From Magnetaquicoccus sp039908525 (lineage in GTDB: Bacteria > Pseudomonadota > Magnetococcia > Magnetococcales > Magnetaquicoccaceae), in contig JAMOAY010000004.1 of assembly GCA_039908525.1 (NCBI GenBank), positions 91,966 through 155,965 on the forward strand: a DNA stretch of 64,000 nt, written 5' to 3'. Each line of letters starts with the position of its first letter. The stretch's first letter is position 1. The notes below the pieces were generated by a model that made no database searches, was not told the origin of the DNA, and saw nothing but the letters and a program-made list of their open reading frames with translations. Made by a program: the position numbers and the translations under genes. This document shows, in pieces, positions 9,864 through 18,662 of the stretch.

Positions 9864-10877
9864 TCAAAGCAGGCTGCGGCCTCCATCCACGTGGAGGATC
9901 TCGCCGGTGACAAACGGGGCATTCAGCAGATAACGGAGGGCGACCAATATCGCTTCCGGGCCGGCATGACGGGCCAGGGGGGTACGGGAAAGCAGGGTCT
10001 GAAAACCGCTCTCCCCCTCCCTGGCCAGGATGGCGCCGGGAGCGATACCGTTGACCCGCACGCTGGGCGCCATCTCCCGGGCCAACACCCGGGTGGCCAT
10101 GATCAATCCCGCCTTGCTCACGCTGTAGCCACCATGGCCGGCCAAGGGGCGTTCTCCCCAGATATCACAGATTTGGACAATCTGCCCCCCCGGCGCCCTG
10201 CCGTCTGTCCGGTTTTTCATCCGCTCTGCCGCCTGCCAGGCCAGCCACATCGGTCCCAGACAGTTGACCCGGCAGAGCCGCTCCAACCCCTGCCAACTGG
10301 CCCCTTCCACAGGGGTCGGTTCGAACAGACTGGCATTATTGACCAGCAGGTCCGGCACCCCCCAGTGCCCTTCCACCTCATCCAGAAGGCGCACAATCTG
10401 TTGTGGATCCCCCTGATCCAGGGAGAAGGCTGCGGCCTCTCCTCCCCCTGCCCGGATCTCGGCCACCAAAGCCTCGGCCTGAGAGGACGAGCGGAGATAG
10501 AGGACCGCCACCCGATAACCCAGGCTGGCCAACTCCCGGGAGATCTCCGCGCCCAGGCGCCGGGCCCCCCCCGTCACCAGGGCCACTCCTGCCACCGATG
10601 GTACGGAGGTCAAGGGAGCGCTGCGAGCAGAAGTCGTTGCCCGCGACCGGACCCGGCAGGGATCCCCCCCCGGAACGGGCGCCACCACCACCCGCTTCCG
10701 GCGGGGCCAGATCTCCCGCCAGGGCGGCTCCGGCTCGGGTCGTCCTGTGCGGCGTTCGTGCCAACGGTGCAGGTACCATAAAGGGAGCAGCAGTCCGATC
10801 AGGGGCAGGGCCACCCCAATGCCCAATGCCGTCTTGAGCCCCTGCCACGCCCGCGACCCAGCCGACCCCTGTTCCAT
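9864..10877 (-). CDS. Short-chain dehydrogenase, pteridine reductase-like, with membrane anchor
   Basis: Predicted NAD(P)H-dependent reductase, 337 residues. The SDR core has the cofactor loop TGGARRLG (102-109), NNAS (180-183) and catalytic YSVSK (251-255). The TGGARRLG form and overall layout resemble FolM/PTR1 pteridine reductases. Unusually, the core is preceded by about 95 extra residues with one hydrophobic helix (17-37) and a basic, proline-rich linker, so the enzyme may be membrane-tethered. ATG at 10877 has AGGGAACGGG upstream; a GTG at 10898 is possible. It follows xerD by 24 bases. The substrate is not settled by sequence. Confidence 0.78.
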   Translation of the reverse strand: MEQGSAGSRAWQGLKTALGIGVALPLIGLLLPLWYLHRWHERRTGRPEPEPPWREIWPRRKRVVVAPVPGGDPCRVRSRATTSARSAPLTSVPSVAGVALVTGGARRLGAEISRELASLGYRVAVLYLRSSSQAEALVAEIRAGGGEAAAFSLDQGDPQQIVRLLDEVEGHWGVPDLLVNNASLFEPTPVEGASWQGLERLCRVNCLGPMWLAWQAAERMKNRTDGRAPGGQIVQICDIWGERPLAGHGGYSVSKAGLIMATRVLAREMAPSVRVNGIAPGAILAREGESGFQTLLSRTPLARHAGPEAILVALRYLLNAPFVTGEILHVDGGRSLL

Positions 10878-10901
10878 GGACCCGTTCCCTGGATGCACCG
10901 A

Positions 10902-11807
10902 CTACGCCCTGGGGTGAAAACGGGCATGGACCTGTTTCATGCGCACCTTGCTGATATGGGTATAGATCTCGGTGGTGGAGATGTCCGCATGTCCCAGCAT
11001 CATCTGGATGGCGCGCAGATCGGCATCGTGGTTGAGCAGATGGACAGCGAAGGAGTGTCGCAACAGATGAGGGGAGATCGGTTTGAGAATCCCCGCATTG
11101 GCCGCATGGCGGCGGATGATGTACCAGAAATTCTGCCGGGTCATCGCCCCGCCCCGGTTGGTCACAAACAGGGCGGGCGTGTGCCGACCGGCCAGCAACA
11201 CCGGCCGGGCGTGCCGTTGATAGTGGGCCACACGTTCCAGGGCCAACTCACCCACCGGCACCACACGTTCCTTGTTCCCCTTGCCCACCACCCGCACCAT
11301 CCCTCCGTCATCGTCCAGGCTGTCTGTGGTGAGAGAGACCAGTTCGGAGACCCGCAGGCCGGTTGCATACAAAAGCTCCAGCATGGCGGCATCCCGCAGG
11401 CCCCTCTCCGTCCCCTGCTCCGGTGCGGCCAGCAGAGCTTCCACCTCGCTCTCATCAAAAATTTTGGGCAGTGATCTGCGGGACTTGGGGGAAGAGATCA
11501 GGCGCGTTGGATCATCACCGCGCCGCTCGGTCGCCAACAGATAGCGGTAAAAGCGTCGAATGGCAGACATTTTCCGTGCCACGGAGGTGGCGGTCAGCTT
11601 CTGTTCGAAAAGCTGTTCCAGAAAGTTGGCCAATGCTTCCGGGGTGGCCGTGGCAAGGCTCATGGCCTGTCCGGGCCCGGCAGGACCGGCCAGAAAGGCA
11701 GCCAACCCCTCCAAATCCAATCGATAGGCCTCCAGGGTGTTGGCGGCCAACCCCTCCTCCACCAACAGGTTCTCCAGAAACTCCCGCAGCAACCGATCTT
11801 CGGCCAT
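10902..11807 (-). CDS. xerD: Site-specific tyrosine recombinase XerD
   Basis: Resolves chromosome dimers at dif together with XerC and FtsK. The 301-residue protein has the N-terminal SAM-like core-binding domain and all catalytic residues: R152 (ATGLRVSEL), K176, H247 and R250 (HLLRHSF), H273 (LGHAD) and nucleophile Y282. The C-terminus ending in HPRA is XerD-like, not XerC-like. ATG at 11807 shares one base with the upstream methyltransferase stop (TGATG). The frame is open far upstream, but only by overlap with that gene. Confidence 0.93.
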   Translation of the reverse strand: MAEDRLLREFLENLLVEEGLAANTLEAYRLDLEGLAAFLAGPAGPGQAMSLATATPEALANFLEQLFEQKLTATSVARKMSAIRRFYRYLLATERRGDDPTRLISSPKSRRSLPKIFDESEVEALLAAPEQGTERGLRDAAMLELLYATGLRVSELVSLTTDSLDDDGGMVRVVGKGNKERVVPVGELALERVAHYQRHARPVLLAGRHTPALFVTNRGGAMTRQNFWYIIRRHAANAGILKPISPHLLRHSFAVHLLNHDADLRAIQMMLGHADISTTEIYTHISKVRMKQVHARFHPRA

Positions 11808-12586
11808 CACTCGCTCCGATCCATACGACCCTCCTGACAACGGGAAGCGAAGCCCTGGGTCAACGGCCGACCGTGGGAGGTCAGCGCATTGGCTTGCGTG
11901 GCCAGCGGGGTTCTGGCATAAACCACCTTTTCCGCCTCGCACAGGATGGCCCCCCCCAAAGGGGCGAACCAGCGGTTGCCCGCCTTTTCCCAGGCGGGAG
12001 CGGCACGAAGAAAGTAGTGTCCTGCAACGGGGGGCATGAAGAGTGCGAAACGGGATTGGCGTGGAATGAACAGAGACTCGGTCAACAGCGCGCTCAACTG
12101 ACGCGGCGAAAAGGGCCGCCCCCAACCAAAAGGGGTTGAATCCCGTCTGGCCCAAAGCCCGCCGCGATTCGGAACCATGCTCAGCAGTCGCCCCCCGGGG
12201 GCCAGGATGCGCCAGGTCTCCCGCAGGGCGGCCCGAGGAGATTCACTGCCTTCCAGGAAGTGGGCCATGATCACCTGATCGAACTGCTCATCGGCAAAAG
12301 GCAGGGCATCGGGACGCACCTGGGCAACCCGGTTGGGCTCCCCCTCCGGCCACGCCAGCACCCCCATCTCGGCGGGGGCTGCGGCCAACGGTCGACCGCA
12401 GTGTTCGCTGGGCAGGAAATGGATGATCATGTCCAGGTAGGGTTGCGCAAAGCCCAGTCCCAGTATTCTAATAACAGAACGGTTCACCTGCAGCCACTGG
12501 ACCATGACCTCGCCCACCAGATTGGCCACCGCCTGTCCCTGGGGGGAGCTGTACCAGTTGTGCAGTTTGACCGCTTCCAGCATCAT
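11807..12586 (-). CDS. SAM-dependent methyltransferase, YafS-like
   Basis: Class I methyltransferase of 259 residues. Motif I is degenerate (ILGLGFAQPYL); DALPFADEQFDQVIMAHFLEG and WRILAPGGRLL give motifs II-III typical of UbiE/Methyltransf_11 proteins. It is divergent from gloB, the same arrangement as yafS-gloB in enterobacteria, which supports the family call. Start is one of two tandem ATGs at 12586/12583. The substrate is unknown. Confidence 0.8.
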   Translation of the reverse strand: MMLEAVKLHNWYSSPQGQAVANLVGEVMVQWLQVNRSVIRILGLGFAQPYLDMIIHFLPSEHCGRPLAAAPAEMGVLAWPEGEPNRVAQVRPDALPFADEQFDQVIMAHFLEGSESPRAALRETWRILAPGGRLLSMVPNRGGLWARRDSTPFGWGRPFSPRQLSALLTESLFIPRQSRFALFMPPVAGHYFLRAAPAWEKAGNRWFAPLGGAILCEAEKVVYARTPLATQANALTSHGRPLTQGFASRCQEGRMDRSE

Positions 12587-12631
12587 CGTCGGGTTTCCCG
12601 TTGACTGTTCCAGGTGGGAGAGTATGCAATT

Positions 12632-13399
12632 ATGCCCCAAGATTCGCTCCTGGTCGAGCCCATCCCCGCTCTGAAAGACAATTATATCTGGTTGTTCGAA
12701 ACTGGTGACAACCGCTGGGCGGCCGTTGACCCCGGTGATGCCGATCCGATCGTGTATCATCTGGAAATGCGGAAGGCCACCCTCTCCCACATCCTCCTGA
12801 CCCACCATCATCATGACCATATCGGGGGTGTGGAGAAGCTGCGCCGGCGGTTCGGTGCCTTGGTCATCGGCGCGGAAAAAGACAGACACCGTCTGCCGCC
12901 CTTGGACAGGGTGGTCGGCGGCGGGCAACAGGTGCCCCTGGGCGATCGACTGGTGGAGGTGATGGAGGTGCCTGGCCACACCCTGGGTCACGTTGTCTAT
13001 CGGGTGGAGGATGCCCTGTTTGCAGGAGATACCCTGTTCCGCTTCGGTTGCGGACGACTCTTTGAGGGCAGCCCGGAACAGATGTGGGCCAGCCTTTTGG
13101 CCTTGCGGGCCCTGCCGGATGCCACTCAGCTGTGTGCCGCCCACGAGTACACCCTGAGCAACCTGCACTTTGCCTGTTTCCTGGAACCGGGCCATGCGGA
13201 GTTGCAAACCCTGCTGCAACACACCTTCCGCCAAACCGATGCACAGCAACCAACCATGCCCTCGCCTTTGGGCATGGAAAAACGGTACAATCCTTTTCTG
13301 CGGGCCGATGATACGGCCTTCGTCAAGAGCATCGGTTTGACGGGACAGGGTGCAGAGCAGGTTTTTGCCTCCCTCCGCAAGAAGAGAAACTCTTTTTGA
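12632..13399 (+). CDS. gloB: Hydroxyacylglutathione hydrolase (glyoxalase II)
   Basis: Hydrolyses S-lactoylglutathione in methylglyoxal detoxification. A 255-residue metallo-beta-lactamase-fold enzyme with the binuclear metal motif THHHHDH (57-63), GHTLGHV, FAGDTLFRFGCGR, and the glyoxalase-II C-terminal domain ending near NPFLRADD. ATG at 12632 has GGGAGAG upstream. Only about 45 bases separate it from the divergent methyltransferase gene. Confidence 0.93.
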   Translation: MPQDSLLVEPIPALKDNYIWLFETGDNRWAAVDPGDADPIVYHLEMRKATLSHILLTHHHHDHIGGVEKLRRRFGALVIGAEKDRHRLPPLDRVVGGGQQVPLGDRLVEVMEVPGHTLGHVVYRVEDALFAGDTLFRFGCGRLFEGSPEQMWASLLALRALPDATQLCAAHEYTLSNLHFACFLEPGHAELQTLLQHTFRQTDAQQPTMPSPLGMEKRYNPFLRADDTAFVKSIGLTGQGAEQVFASLRKKRNSF

Positions 13400-13429
13400 A
13401 CGATTGTGCCGTCGGAGGAGTCCCCCATC

Positions 13430-14653
13430 ATGCCGATCCATGAAGTGATCCACACCGGACGGGTACCGATCTACGTCTACACAGACACCCTGGACCCCCA
13501 GTCCCGCCAACAACTGATGAATACCGCCGATCTGCCGTTTGTCTTCGATCACATCGCCGCCATGCCGGATGTGCATGCCGGACGGGGTGCGGTCATCGGT
13601 TCGGTCATTCCCACCCAGGGGGCCGTCATTCCGGCAGCGGTCGGCGTGGACATAGGCTGTGGCATGCAGGCGCTCAAGCTGACCGTGCCAGCCAAGAACG
13701 TCACCGATCATGCCGAGGCGTTGCAGAGCGCCATCGAAAAGGCGGTTCCCCACGGCAGAACGGATCAGGGGGGGCCCCGTGATCAGGGCGCCTGGCAGAC
13801 CGTTCCCGACACCATCCGTGCCTACTGGAGCCGGCACGGCATCGAACATCAACTGCCGAGCCTGCTCAAACGCCACCCCAAACTGTTGCACAAACGGGTC
13901 AACACGGAACGCCACCTGGGCACCCTGGGCACCGGCAACCATTTCATTGAACTCTGCCTGGACGAAGCGCAACAGGTCTGGCTGCTGTTGCATTCCGGAT
14001 CGCGGGGCATCGGCAACCGTATCGGCTGTTATTTTATCGAGCTGGCCCGCCAGGAGATGGGGGCACGGCTCAAACAACTGCCCGATCCCGACCTGGCCTA
14101 CCTGAAAGAGGGGACAGCCACCTTTCAGGACTATGTGCAGTGTGTGGCCTGGGCCCAGGAGTATGCCAGGGCCAACCGCCGTTTCATGATGGCGGCGATT
14201 CTGCAGGCCATGGCCTCCCAACTGGGCACTCCGGTGGGGGCATTGGGCGAGCCGATCGATTGCCACCACAACACCATGGAGCGGGAAACCCATCTCAACC
14301 AGAGCCTCTGGGTAACCCGCAAAGGGGCCATCCGGGCCCGCAAAACCGACCTGGGCATTATTCCCGGCTCCATGGGGGCAAAATCCTATATCGTGCGCGG
14401 TACCGGCAACCCGGACTCCTTCTGCTCCTGCGCCCACGGGGCCGGCCGCCGCATGAGCCGCAGCGAGGCCAGCCGACGCTTTACCACCGCCGATCTGGCA
14501 CGACAGACCGCCGGGGTGGTCTGTCGCAAGGATGCAGGGGTCATCGATGAGATCCCCTCCGCCTACAAGGATATTCATACCGTCATGACCCAGCAGTCGG
14601 ATCTGGTGGAAATTCTCCATGTTCTGAAGCAGGTGGTGTGTGTCAAGGGTTGA
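13430..14653 (+). CDS. rtcB: RNA-splicing ligase RtcB
   Basis: Joins RNA 2',3'-cyclic-phosphate or 3'-phosphate ends to 5'-OH ends using GTP and Mn2+. The 407-residue protein carries DVHAG (47-51), metal-ligand C78 in VDIGCGM, GTGNHFIE, HSGSRG, and HGAGRRMSR with the guanylylated histidine at 336. ATG at 13430 follows GGAGGAG. There is no rtcA or sigma-54 RtcR regulator alongside; cca is the next gene. Confidence 0.93.
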   Translation: MPIHEVIHTGRVPIYVYTDTLDPQSRQQLMNTADLPFVFDHIAAMPDVHAGRGAVIGSVIPTQGAVIPAAVGVDIGCGMQALKLTVPAKNVTDHAEALQSAIEKAVPHGRTDQGGPRDQGAWQTVPDTIRAYWSRHGIEHQLPSLLKRHPKLLHKRVNTERHLGTLGTGNHFIELCLDEAQQVWLLLHSGSRGIGNRIGCYFIELARQEMGARLKQLPDPDLAYLKEGTATFQDYVQCVAWAQEYARANRRFMMAAILQAMASQLGTPVGALGEPIDCHHNTMERETHLNQSLWVTRKGAIRARKTDLGIIPGSMGAKSYIVRGTGNPDSFCSCAHGAGRRMSRSEASRRFTTADLARQTAGVVCRKDAGVIDEIPSAYKDIHTVMTQQSDLVEILHVLKQVVCVKG

Positions 14654-14657
14654 AACC

Positions 14658-15947
14658 ATGCGGGCTGCGCCGGGTGCAGAGGTGCGGAACCGGCCATTGC
14701 AAAGGGGTGCGGTGGAACCGATCCGTCAGCTCTACCGGGTTGGGGGATCGGTGCGCGACCATCTGCTGGGGTTGCCCGCCCCGGATCGGGACTGGGTGGT
14801 GGTCGGGGAGACGCCACACACCATGCAGGCCAGGGGTTTTATCCAGGTGGGGGCCGATTTCCCGGTCTTTCTGCATCCCGACAGCGGGGAGGCTTATGCC
14901 CTGGCTCGGCAGGAGCGAAAAACAGGCGCGGGGTATCGAGGCTTTGCCGCCTCTGCGGCCCCCACCGTCCGCCTGGAGGAGGATCTGGCCCGCCGGGATC
15001 TGACCATCAATGCCATGGCCATGGATGAGAACGGGCGAATCATCGACCCCTTCGGCGGAGAAGAGGATCTGCGCAACCGGCTGTTGCGCCATGTTTCGCC
15101 AGCATTCGTCGAAGATCCCCTGCGGGTGTTGCGGGTGGCACGCTTCCTGGCCCGTTTCTGGGCATTGGGCTTTCGGGTCGCCGAGGAAACATGGACCCTG
15201 CTGCAGCGTCTGGTGGCCGCTGGAGAGTTGCAAACACTCTCGGTGGAACGTATCTGGCAGGAGACCCTCAAGGCATTGGCAACGGAACATCCTCTGGCCT
15301 ATTTTGACCTGCTGCAGCAGTGCGGGGCCCTGGCGGTGCTGTTTCCCGAACTGGCCGCGCTGATCGGCACGCCGCAACCGCCATGTCACCATCCCGAGGG
15401 GGATGTCTGGCAACACACCCGCCTGACGCTGCTCCAGGCCAGCCGTTTGAGCGACAATCCCCAGGTCCGTTTTGCCGCCCTGCTCCACGATGTGGGCAAG
15501 GGCAACACCCCTGCCGACCTTCTGCCACACCACAACGGGCATGAAGAGCGGGGCGTGGCCCTGATCGAACGGCTGTGCGACCGACTGCGGGTGCCGACAG
15601 CATTTCGCCGTCTGGCACAGGCCACCGCCCGCCATCATCTCCACTGTCATCGCATGGCGGAGATGCGCCCCGGCACGGTGGTACGCCTGTTGATGCAACT
15701 CAACGCCCTGCACCAGCCGGAATTGTTGCAACGGTTTGTCCTGGCCTGCCAGGCGGATGCCCAGGGGCGCCCGGGTGCCGAGGATCGCCCCTATCCCCAG
15801 GCCGGCATGCTGCTGCGCTGCCGGGAAGCCTCGGTCCACATCGATACGACCCCCTGGCGACACCTGCAGGGTCGTGCGCTGGGGGTTGCGCTCCATCGGG
15901 AACGGATCCGGAGGGTGCGCAGGGTGTTGGCGGGGTTGCCATGCTGA
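14658..15947 (+). CDS. cca: CCA-adding enzyme (tRNA nucleotidyltransferase) with HD domain
   Basis: Adds or repairs the 3' CCA end of tRNA. The 429-residue protein has the nucleotidyltransferase motif GGSVRD (29-34) with the D43-x-D45 metal pair, RRDLTINAMA, and a C-terminal HD phosphohydrolase domain (H277 D278 in LLHDVGKG), as in the gammaproteobacterial type that also has phosphatase activity. Starts 4 bases after rtcB, with AAGG upstream; an ATG at 14640 overlapping rtcB is the alternative. Its end overlaps the next gene by 7 bases. Confidence 0.93.
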   Translation: MRAAPGAEVRNRPLQRGAVEPIRQLYRVGGSVRDHLLGLPAPDRDWVVVGETPHTMQARGFIQVGADFPVFLHPDSGEAYALARQERKTGAGYRGFAASAAPTVRLEEDLARRDLTINAMAMDENGRIIDPFGGEEDLRNRLLRHVSPAFVEDPLRVLRVARFLARFWALGFRVAEETWTLLQRLVAAGELQTLSVERIWQETLKALATEHPLAYFDLLQQCGALAVLFPELAALIGTPQPPCHHPEGDVWQHTRLTLLQASRLSDNPQVRFAALLHDVGKGNTPADLLPHHNGHEERGVALIERLCDRLRVPTAFRRLAQATARHHLHCHRMAEMRPGTVVRLLMQLNALHQPELLQRFVLACQADAQGRPGAEDRPYPQAGMLLRCREASVHIDTTPWRHLQGRALGVALHRERIRRVRRVLAGLPC

Positions 15948-17254
15948 CCCGGGATCTGCTCCGCTTTGACCTGCGCCAGCAGAAAATCATCCCCCGTTTC
16001 CTGGACCCCCAGGATCGCACCTGGCAGGAGGCGGCCAAAGGGCTGGCCATGGTCTATGAATCGGGCACGGGGTACAGCCGGGAGGAGCTGACCGAGCTGA
16101 CCCAACCCATCCTCAATGGCACCCGTTCACCCCTGGTGGCCAAAGGGTTGAACAAGCTGCTGTTGGATCGCTGCACTTTCCAGGAATCGGACAGCACCTT
16201 GGAAGAGTTTCGCATGCAGATCTTCACCAGCGCTGCCCAACAGTTCCAGAACCGGGAAGGGGTAGCCACAGGGGAAAGAGGGACACCTTACAGTCTGGAA
16301 CTTTTTCGCCAAACGGTGGCGGCGACCATGGGCCTGGAGGCCGATCTCCTGGCTGCCCGCCTGTATGGCGACCTGCCGGCACGGCAGCTCCTGCTCAGTT
16401 TTTCCCCCACTTTGCCCGAGTCGCTTCTGCACCGTTACAACCTGGCACAAGCCCAGGGATTGTTGTGGTGGGCCAGAGAGTTGCTGGTGGAGACCCGCGA
16501 GGCGGATGTCAGACTCCTGCGCCCATTTTTTCGCTATCTGAAATTTTTTCGGCTGCTGGCCCGCATCCAGCGTACCCCCGAGGGGGGATTTCTGATCCGT
16601 CTGGACGGACCGCTCAGTCTGTTTGACAACAGCCGCAAGTACGGCATCCTGCTGGCCGACTTTCTGCCGGCGGTCTGTGCCCTGCAACAGTGGCGCATTC
16701 AGGCATGGATCGAGGTTCCGGTCAGCGCGGCACCCTTTCCCCCGACCGACCGTCGTCACCGCAGCGGCGCCGCCCTGCTGGAACTGGATGACAGCCGGGG
16801 GCTCCGCTCTCACTTCACCCAGACCGGCAGCCATCTCCCGGAAGAGTTTGAGCGCTTTGCCCAATTGTTCGGCCAGCAGGTGACGGATTGGAGCCTGCAG
16901 GAGAGTCCTGACGTGCTGGAGTTGGACAAACAGGAGTGGGTGGTGCCGGATTTCAGTTTTCGTCATCAGAGCGGGCAGATGGTCCATCTGGAGCTGTTCC
17001 ACCGCTGGCACGCCCCCCAGCTGCAGCGTCGGCTGCAAAGCCTCTCCCGGATGAAACGAACGCCGCCGCACCTGGTGATCGGGGTGGACCGTTTTCTGCT
17101 CAAACAGGCCGACATCGCGCTCCTGTTGCAGGACTCCCCCTGGTATCAACAGCATGGCTTCCCCTTCAACGCCTTTCCACCGGTCAAACGGGTGGTGGCG
17201 TCTCTGCATGGTTTTCTGCCCCCTGCGACTCCAGGGCGCGCAGCTGTTTCATGA
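15941..17254 (+). CDS. DUF790 family protein, Bax1-like predicted nuclease
   Basis: A 437-residue member of DUF790, the family of archaeal Bax1, a structure-specific endonuclease that works with the XPB helicase. The start MLTRDLLRFDLRQQKIIPRF and the C-terminal block with VPDFSF (D337) and HLELFHRW (E351), followed by a basic helix and HLVIGVDRFLL, fit a PD-(D/E)xK-like nuclease core. No XPB gene is visible nearby. ATG at 15941 overlaps the cca stop by 7 bases, so it is probably co-transcribed with rtcB-cca. Its 3' end overlaps the convergent uracil-DNA glycosylase gene by about 70 bases. Confidence 0.75.
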   Translation: MLTRDLLRFDLRQQKIIPRFLDPQDRTWQEAAKGLAMVYESGTGYSREELTELTQPILNGTRSPLVAKGLNKLLLDRCTFQESDSTLEEFRMQIFTSAAQQFQNREGVATGERGTPYSLELFRQTVAATMGLEADLLAARLYGDLPARQLLLSFSPTLPESLLHRYNLAQAQGLLWWARELLVETREADVRLLRPFFRYLKFFRLLARIQRTPEGGFLIRLDGPLSLFDNSRKYGILLADFLPAVCALQQWRIQAWIEVPVSAAPFPPTDRRHRSGAALLELDDSRGLRSHFTQTGSHLPEEFERFAQLFGQQVTDWSLQESPDVLELDKQEWVVPDFSFRHQSGQMVHLELFHRWHAPQLQRRLQSLSRMKRTPPHLVIGVDRFLLKQADIALLLQDSPWYQQHGFPFNAFPPVKRVVASLHGFLPPATPGRAAVS

Positions 17255-18077
17255 GACGCAGCAAATCTTCCCAGGCGGCCCGCTTGCGGAGCGGCGTGCG
17301 CAGATAATAGGCGGGATGGAAACTGGCGATGACCGGGATGCCACGCCAGGAAAAGGGCCTGCCCCTGGCCTTGCCCACCGCGTCGGCGTGGCCCGTCAGG
17401 CAGAGAATCGCGAACTTGCCCAGACAGAAAAGGATCTGCGGTCGGATGATGGCCAACTGGCGGAAGAGATACTCCTGACAGGCGGCCACCTCCTCCGCCT
17501 GGGGGTTGCGATTGCCGGGTGGGCGACATTTGACCACGTTGGCAATGTAGACATCGGCGCGCTGCAGGCCGATGGCCCGCACCATCTGGTCCAGCAGCTT
17601 TCCCGCCGCTCCGACAAAGGGCTCCCCCTGCGCATCTTCCTCCGCCCCCGGCCCCTCACCGACAAACACCACCCTGGCATTCGGGTTGCCTACCCCAAAA
17701 ACGGTCCGGGTACGGGTATGGGCCAGGGAACATCGGCTGCAGCCCGCCACGTCGGTCGCCATGGCGGCCAGCAGGGCCGGTCGTTCCGAACCGGGCACGG
17801 GCGCTGGCCAGGGGAGTTCGCTTGCGACTACAGGCGGCAACGAAGGCGGCTTCGGAATGGCACGGTTTACATCCACCTCCACCGGCCCGTGCCCGGGGGA
17901 GGCGATCGCCGGGATGGGCAGGGTGGGGGTGACGGACACACCCACCCCCCTCTGGCCAACCCGTGCGCGCGGCGGCGAGGCATCAAACTCCAACCGGCTG
18001 CCGGAACGAAACTCCCAACCACACGCCAACCAATAGCCCAGTGTCGCCCGCCACGCCTCCCGCTCCGTGTGCTCCAT
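17184..18077 (-). CDS. Family 4 uracil-DNA glycosylase (4Fe-4S)
   Basis: Removes uracil from DNA to start base excision repair. In this 297-residue protein the catalytic domain (about 105-280) has cluster cysteines at 113, 116, 184 and 200 (C-x2-C and C-x15-C, as in Thermus UDG), motif A GEGPGAEED and the HPA motif at 254-256. About 100 N-terminal residues are proline-rich and unconserved-looking, so the true start could be internal. It follows gapR by 14 bases and overlaps the convergent DUF790 gene at its 3' end. Confidence 0.88.
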   Translation of the reverse strand: MEHTEREAWRATLGYWLACGWEFRSGSRLEFDASPPRARVGQRGVGVSVTPTLPIPAIASPGHGPVEVDVNRAIPKPPSLPPVVASELPWPAPVPGSERPALLAAMATDVAGCSRCSLAHTRTRTVFGVGNPNARVVFVGEGPGAEEDAQGEPFVGAAGKLLDQMVRAIGLQRADVYIANVVKCRPPGNRNPQAEEVAACQEYLFRQLAIIRPQILFCLGKFAILCLTGHADAVGKARGRPFSWRGIPVIASFHPAYYLRTPLRKRAAWEDLLRLMKQLRALESQGAENHAETPPPV

Positions 18078-18091
18078 GGCCCGTCGATCGA

Positions 18092-18388
18092 TTATTGGAG
18101 GGTTGTCGGGGTCATGCCCAGGGCCTGTTTGTACAGCTGCAGCAGGCTCTCCTCTTCATCCACCTCGCGGCGATCCTTCTTGCGCAGGGAGACGATCTGC
18201 CGCATGATCTTGGGATCGAACCCGTTGCCTTTCGCCTCCAGATAGATATCCCGAACATCCTGATTGAGTTCGGCCTTCTCCTCTTCCAGCCGTTCAATGC
18301 GGTCAACCAGTTGACTCAAAAGATCGCCGGCAATGCCCGCTGTTTCAACAGGCTGCCCCTGATGCCGGGCGGACGACATCTGCTCCAT
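18092..18388 (-). CDS. GapR-like nucleoid protein (DUF2312)
   Basis: A 98-residue coiled-coil DNA-binding protein. The block from LLSQLVDRIERLEEEKAEL through VRDIYLEAKGNGFDPKIMRQ to the end is the DUF2312/GapR signature. In Caulobacter GapR clamps overtwisted DNA ahead of replication and transcription. The family is mainly alphaproteobacterial, so it is a useful lineage clue. ATG at 18388 has AAAGGAG 10 bases upstream; an upstream in-frame ATG at about 18427 is the alternative. Confidence 0.88.
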   Translation of the reverse strand: MEQMSSARHQGQPVETAGIAGDLLSQLVDRIERLEEEKAELNQDVRDIYLEAKGNGFDPKIMRQIVSLRKKDRREVDEEESLLQLYKQALGMTPTTLQ

Positions 18389-18561
18389 GGTCGTGTAACT
18401 CCTTTCATGCTTGATGGTTCTGTCCATAATGGATCGCCTCCCAAAACGGTCTGGTCGGCGATGTGTGCTCCTTTCAAGCAACAAACATGCCTGTTGCCAC
18501 ACCGTGTCACGCCGCCAAGCCTCCCTATCCCTCCACCACCAACCTTCCGTCGGTACAACCG

Positions 18562-18590
18562 TTGCCTTTTATCGCGTGTTGGGGTTTAAT
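18562..18590 (+). promoter_or_regulatory. Candidate sigma-70 promoter of the Sel1-repeat gene
   Basis: TTGCCT (18562-18567) and TTTAAT (18585-18590) with a 17-base spacer, about 70 bases before the GTG start at 18663. Prediction from consensus only. Confidence 0.4.
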
Positions 18591-18662
18591 ACGGCGGTCT
18601 ATGCGTTGGCCCTGGCCAGCGACGCTCGGTCACACCGGACACCCAAAGAGGGTTGTTATCAC

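Noticed and set aside
11807..14659. A 950-codon minus-strand frame covering the methyltransferase, gloB and rtcB
   Set aside because: Only its last 259 codons are a real gene. The rest runs antisense to well-supported gloB and rtcB and has no recognisable domain.
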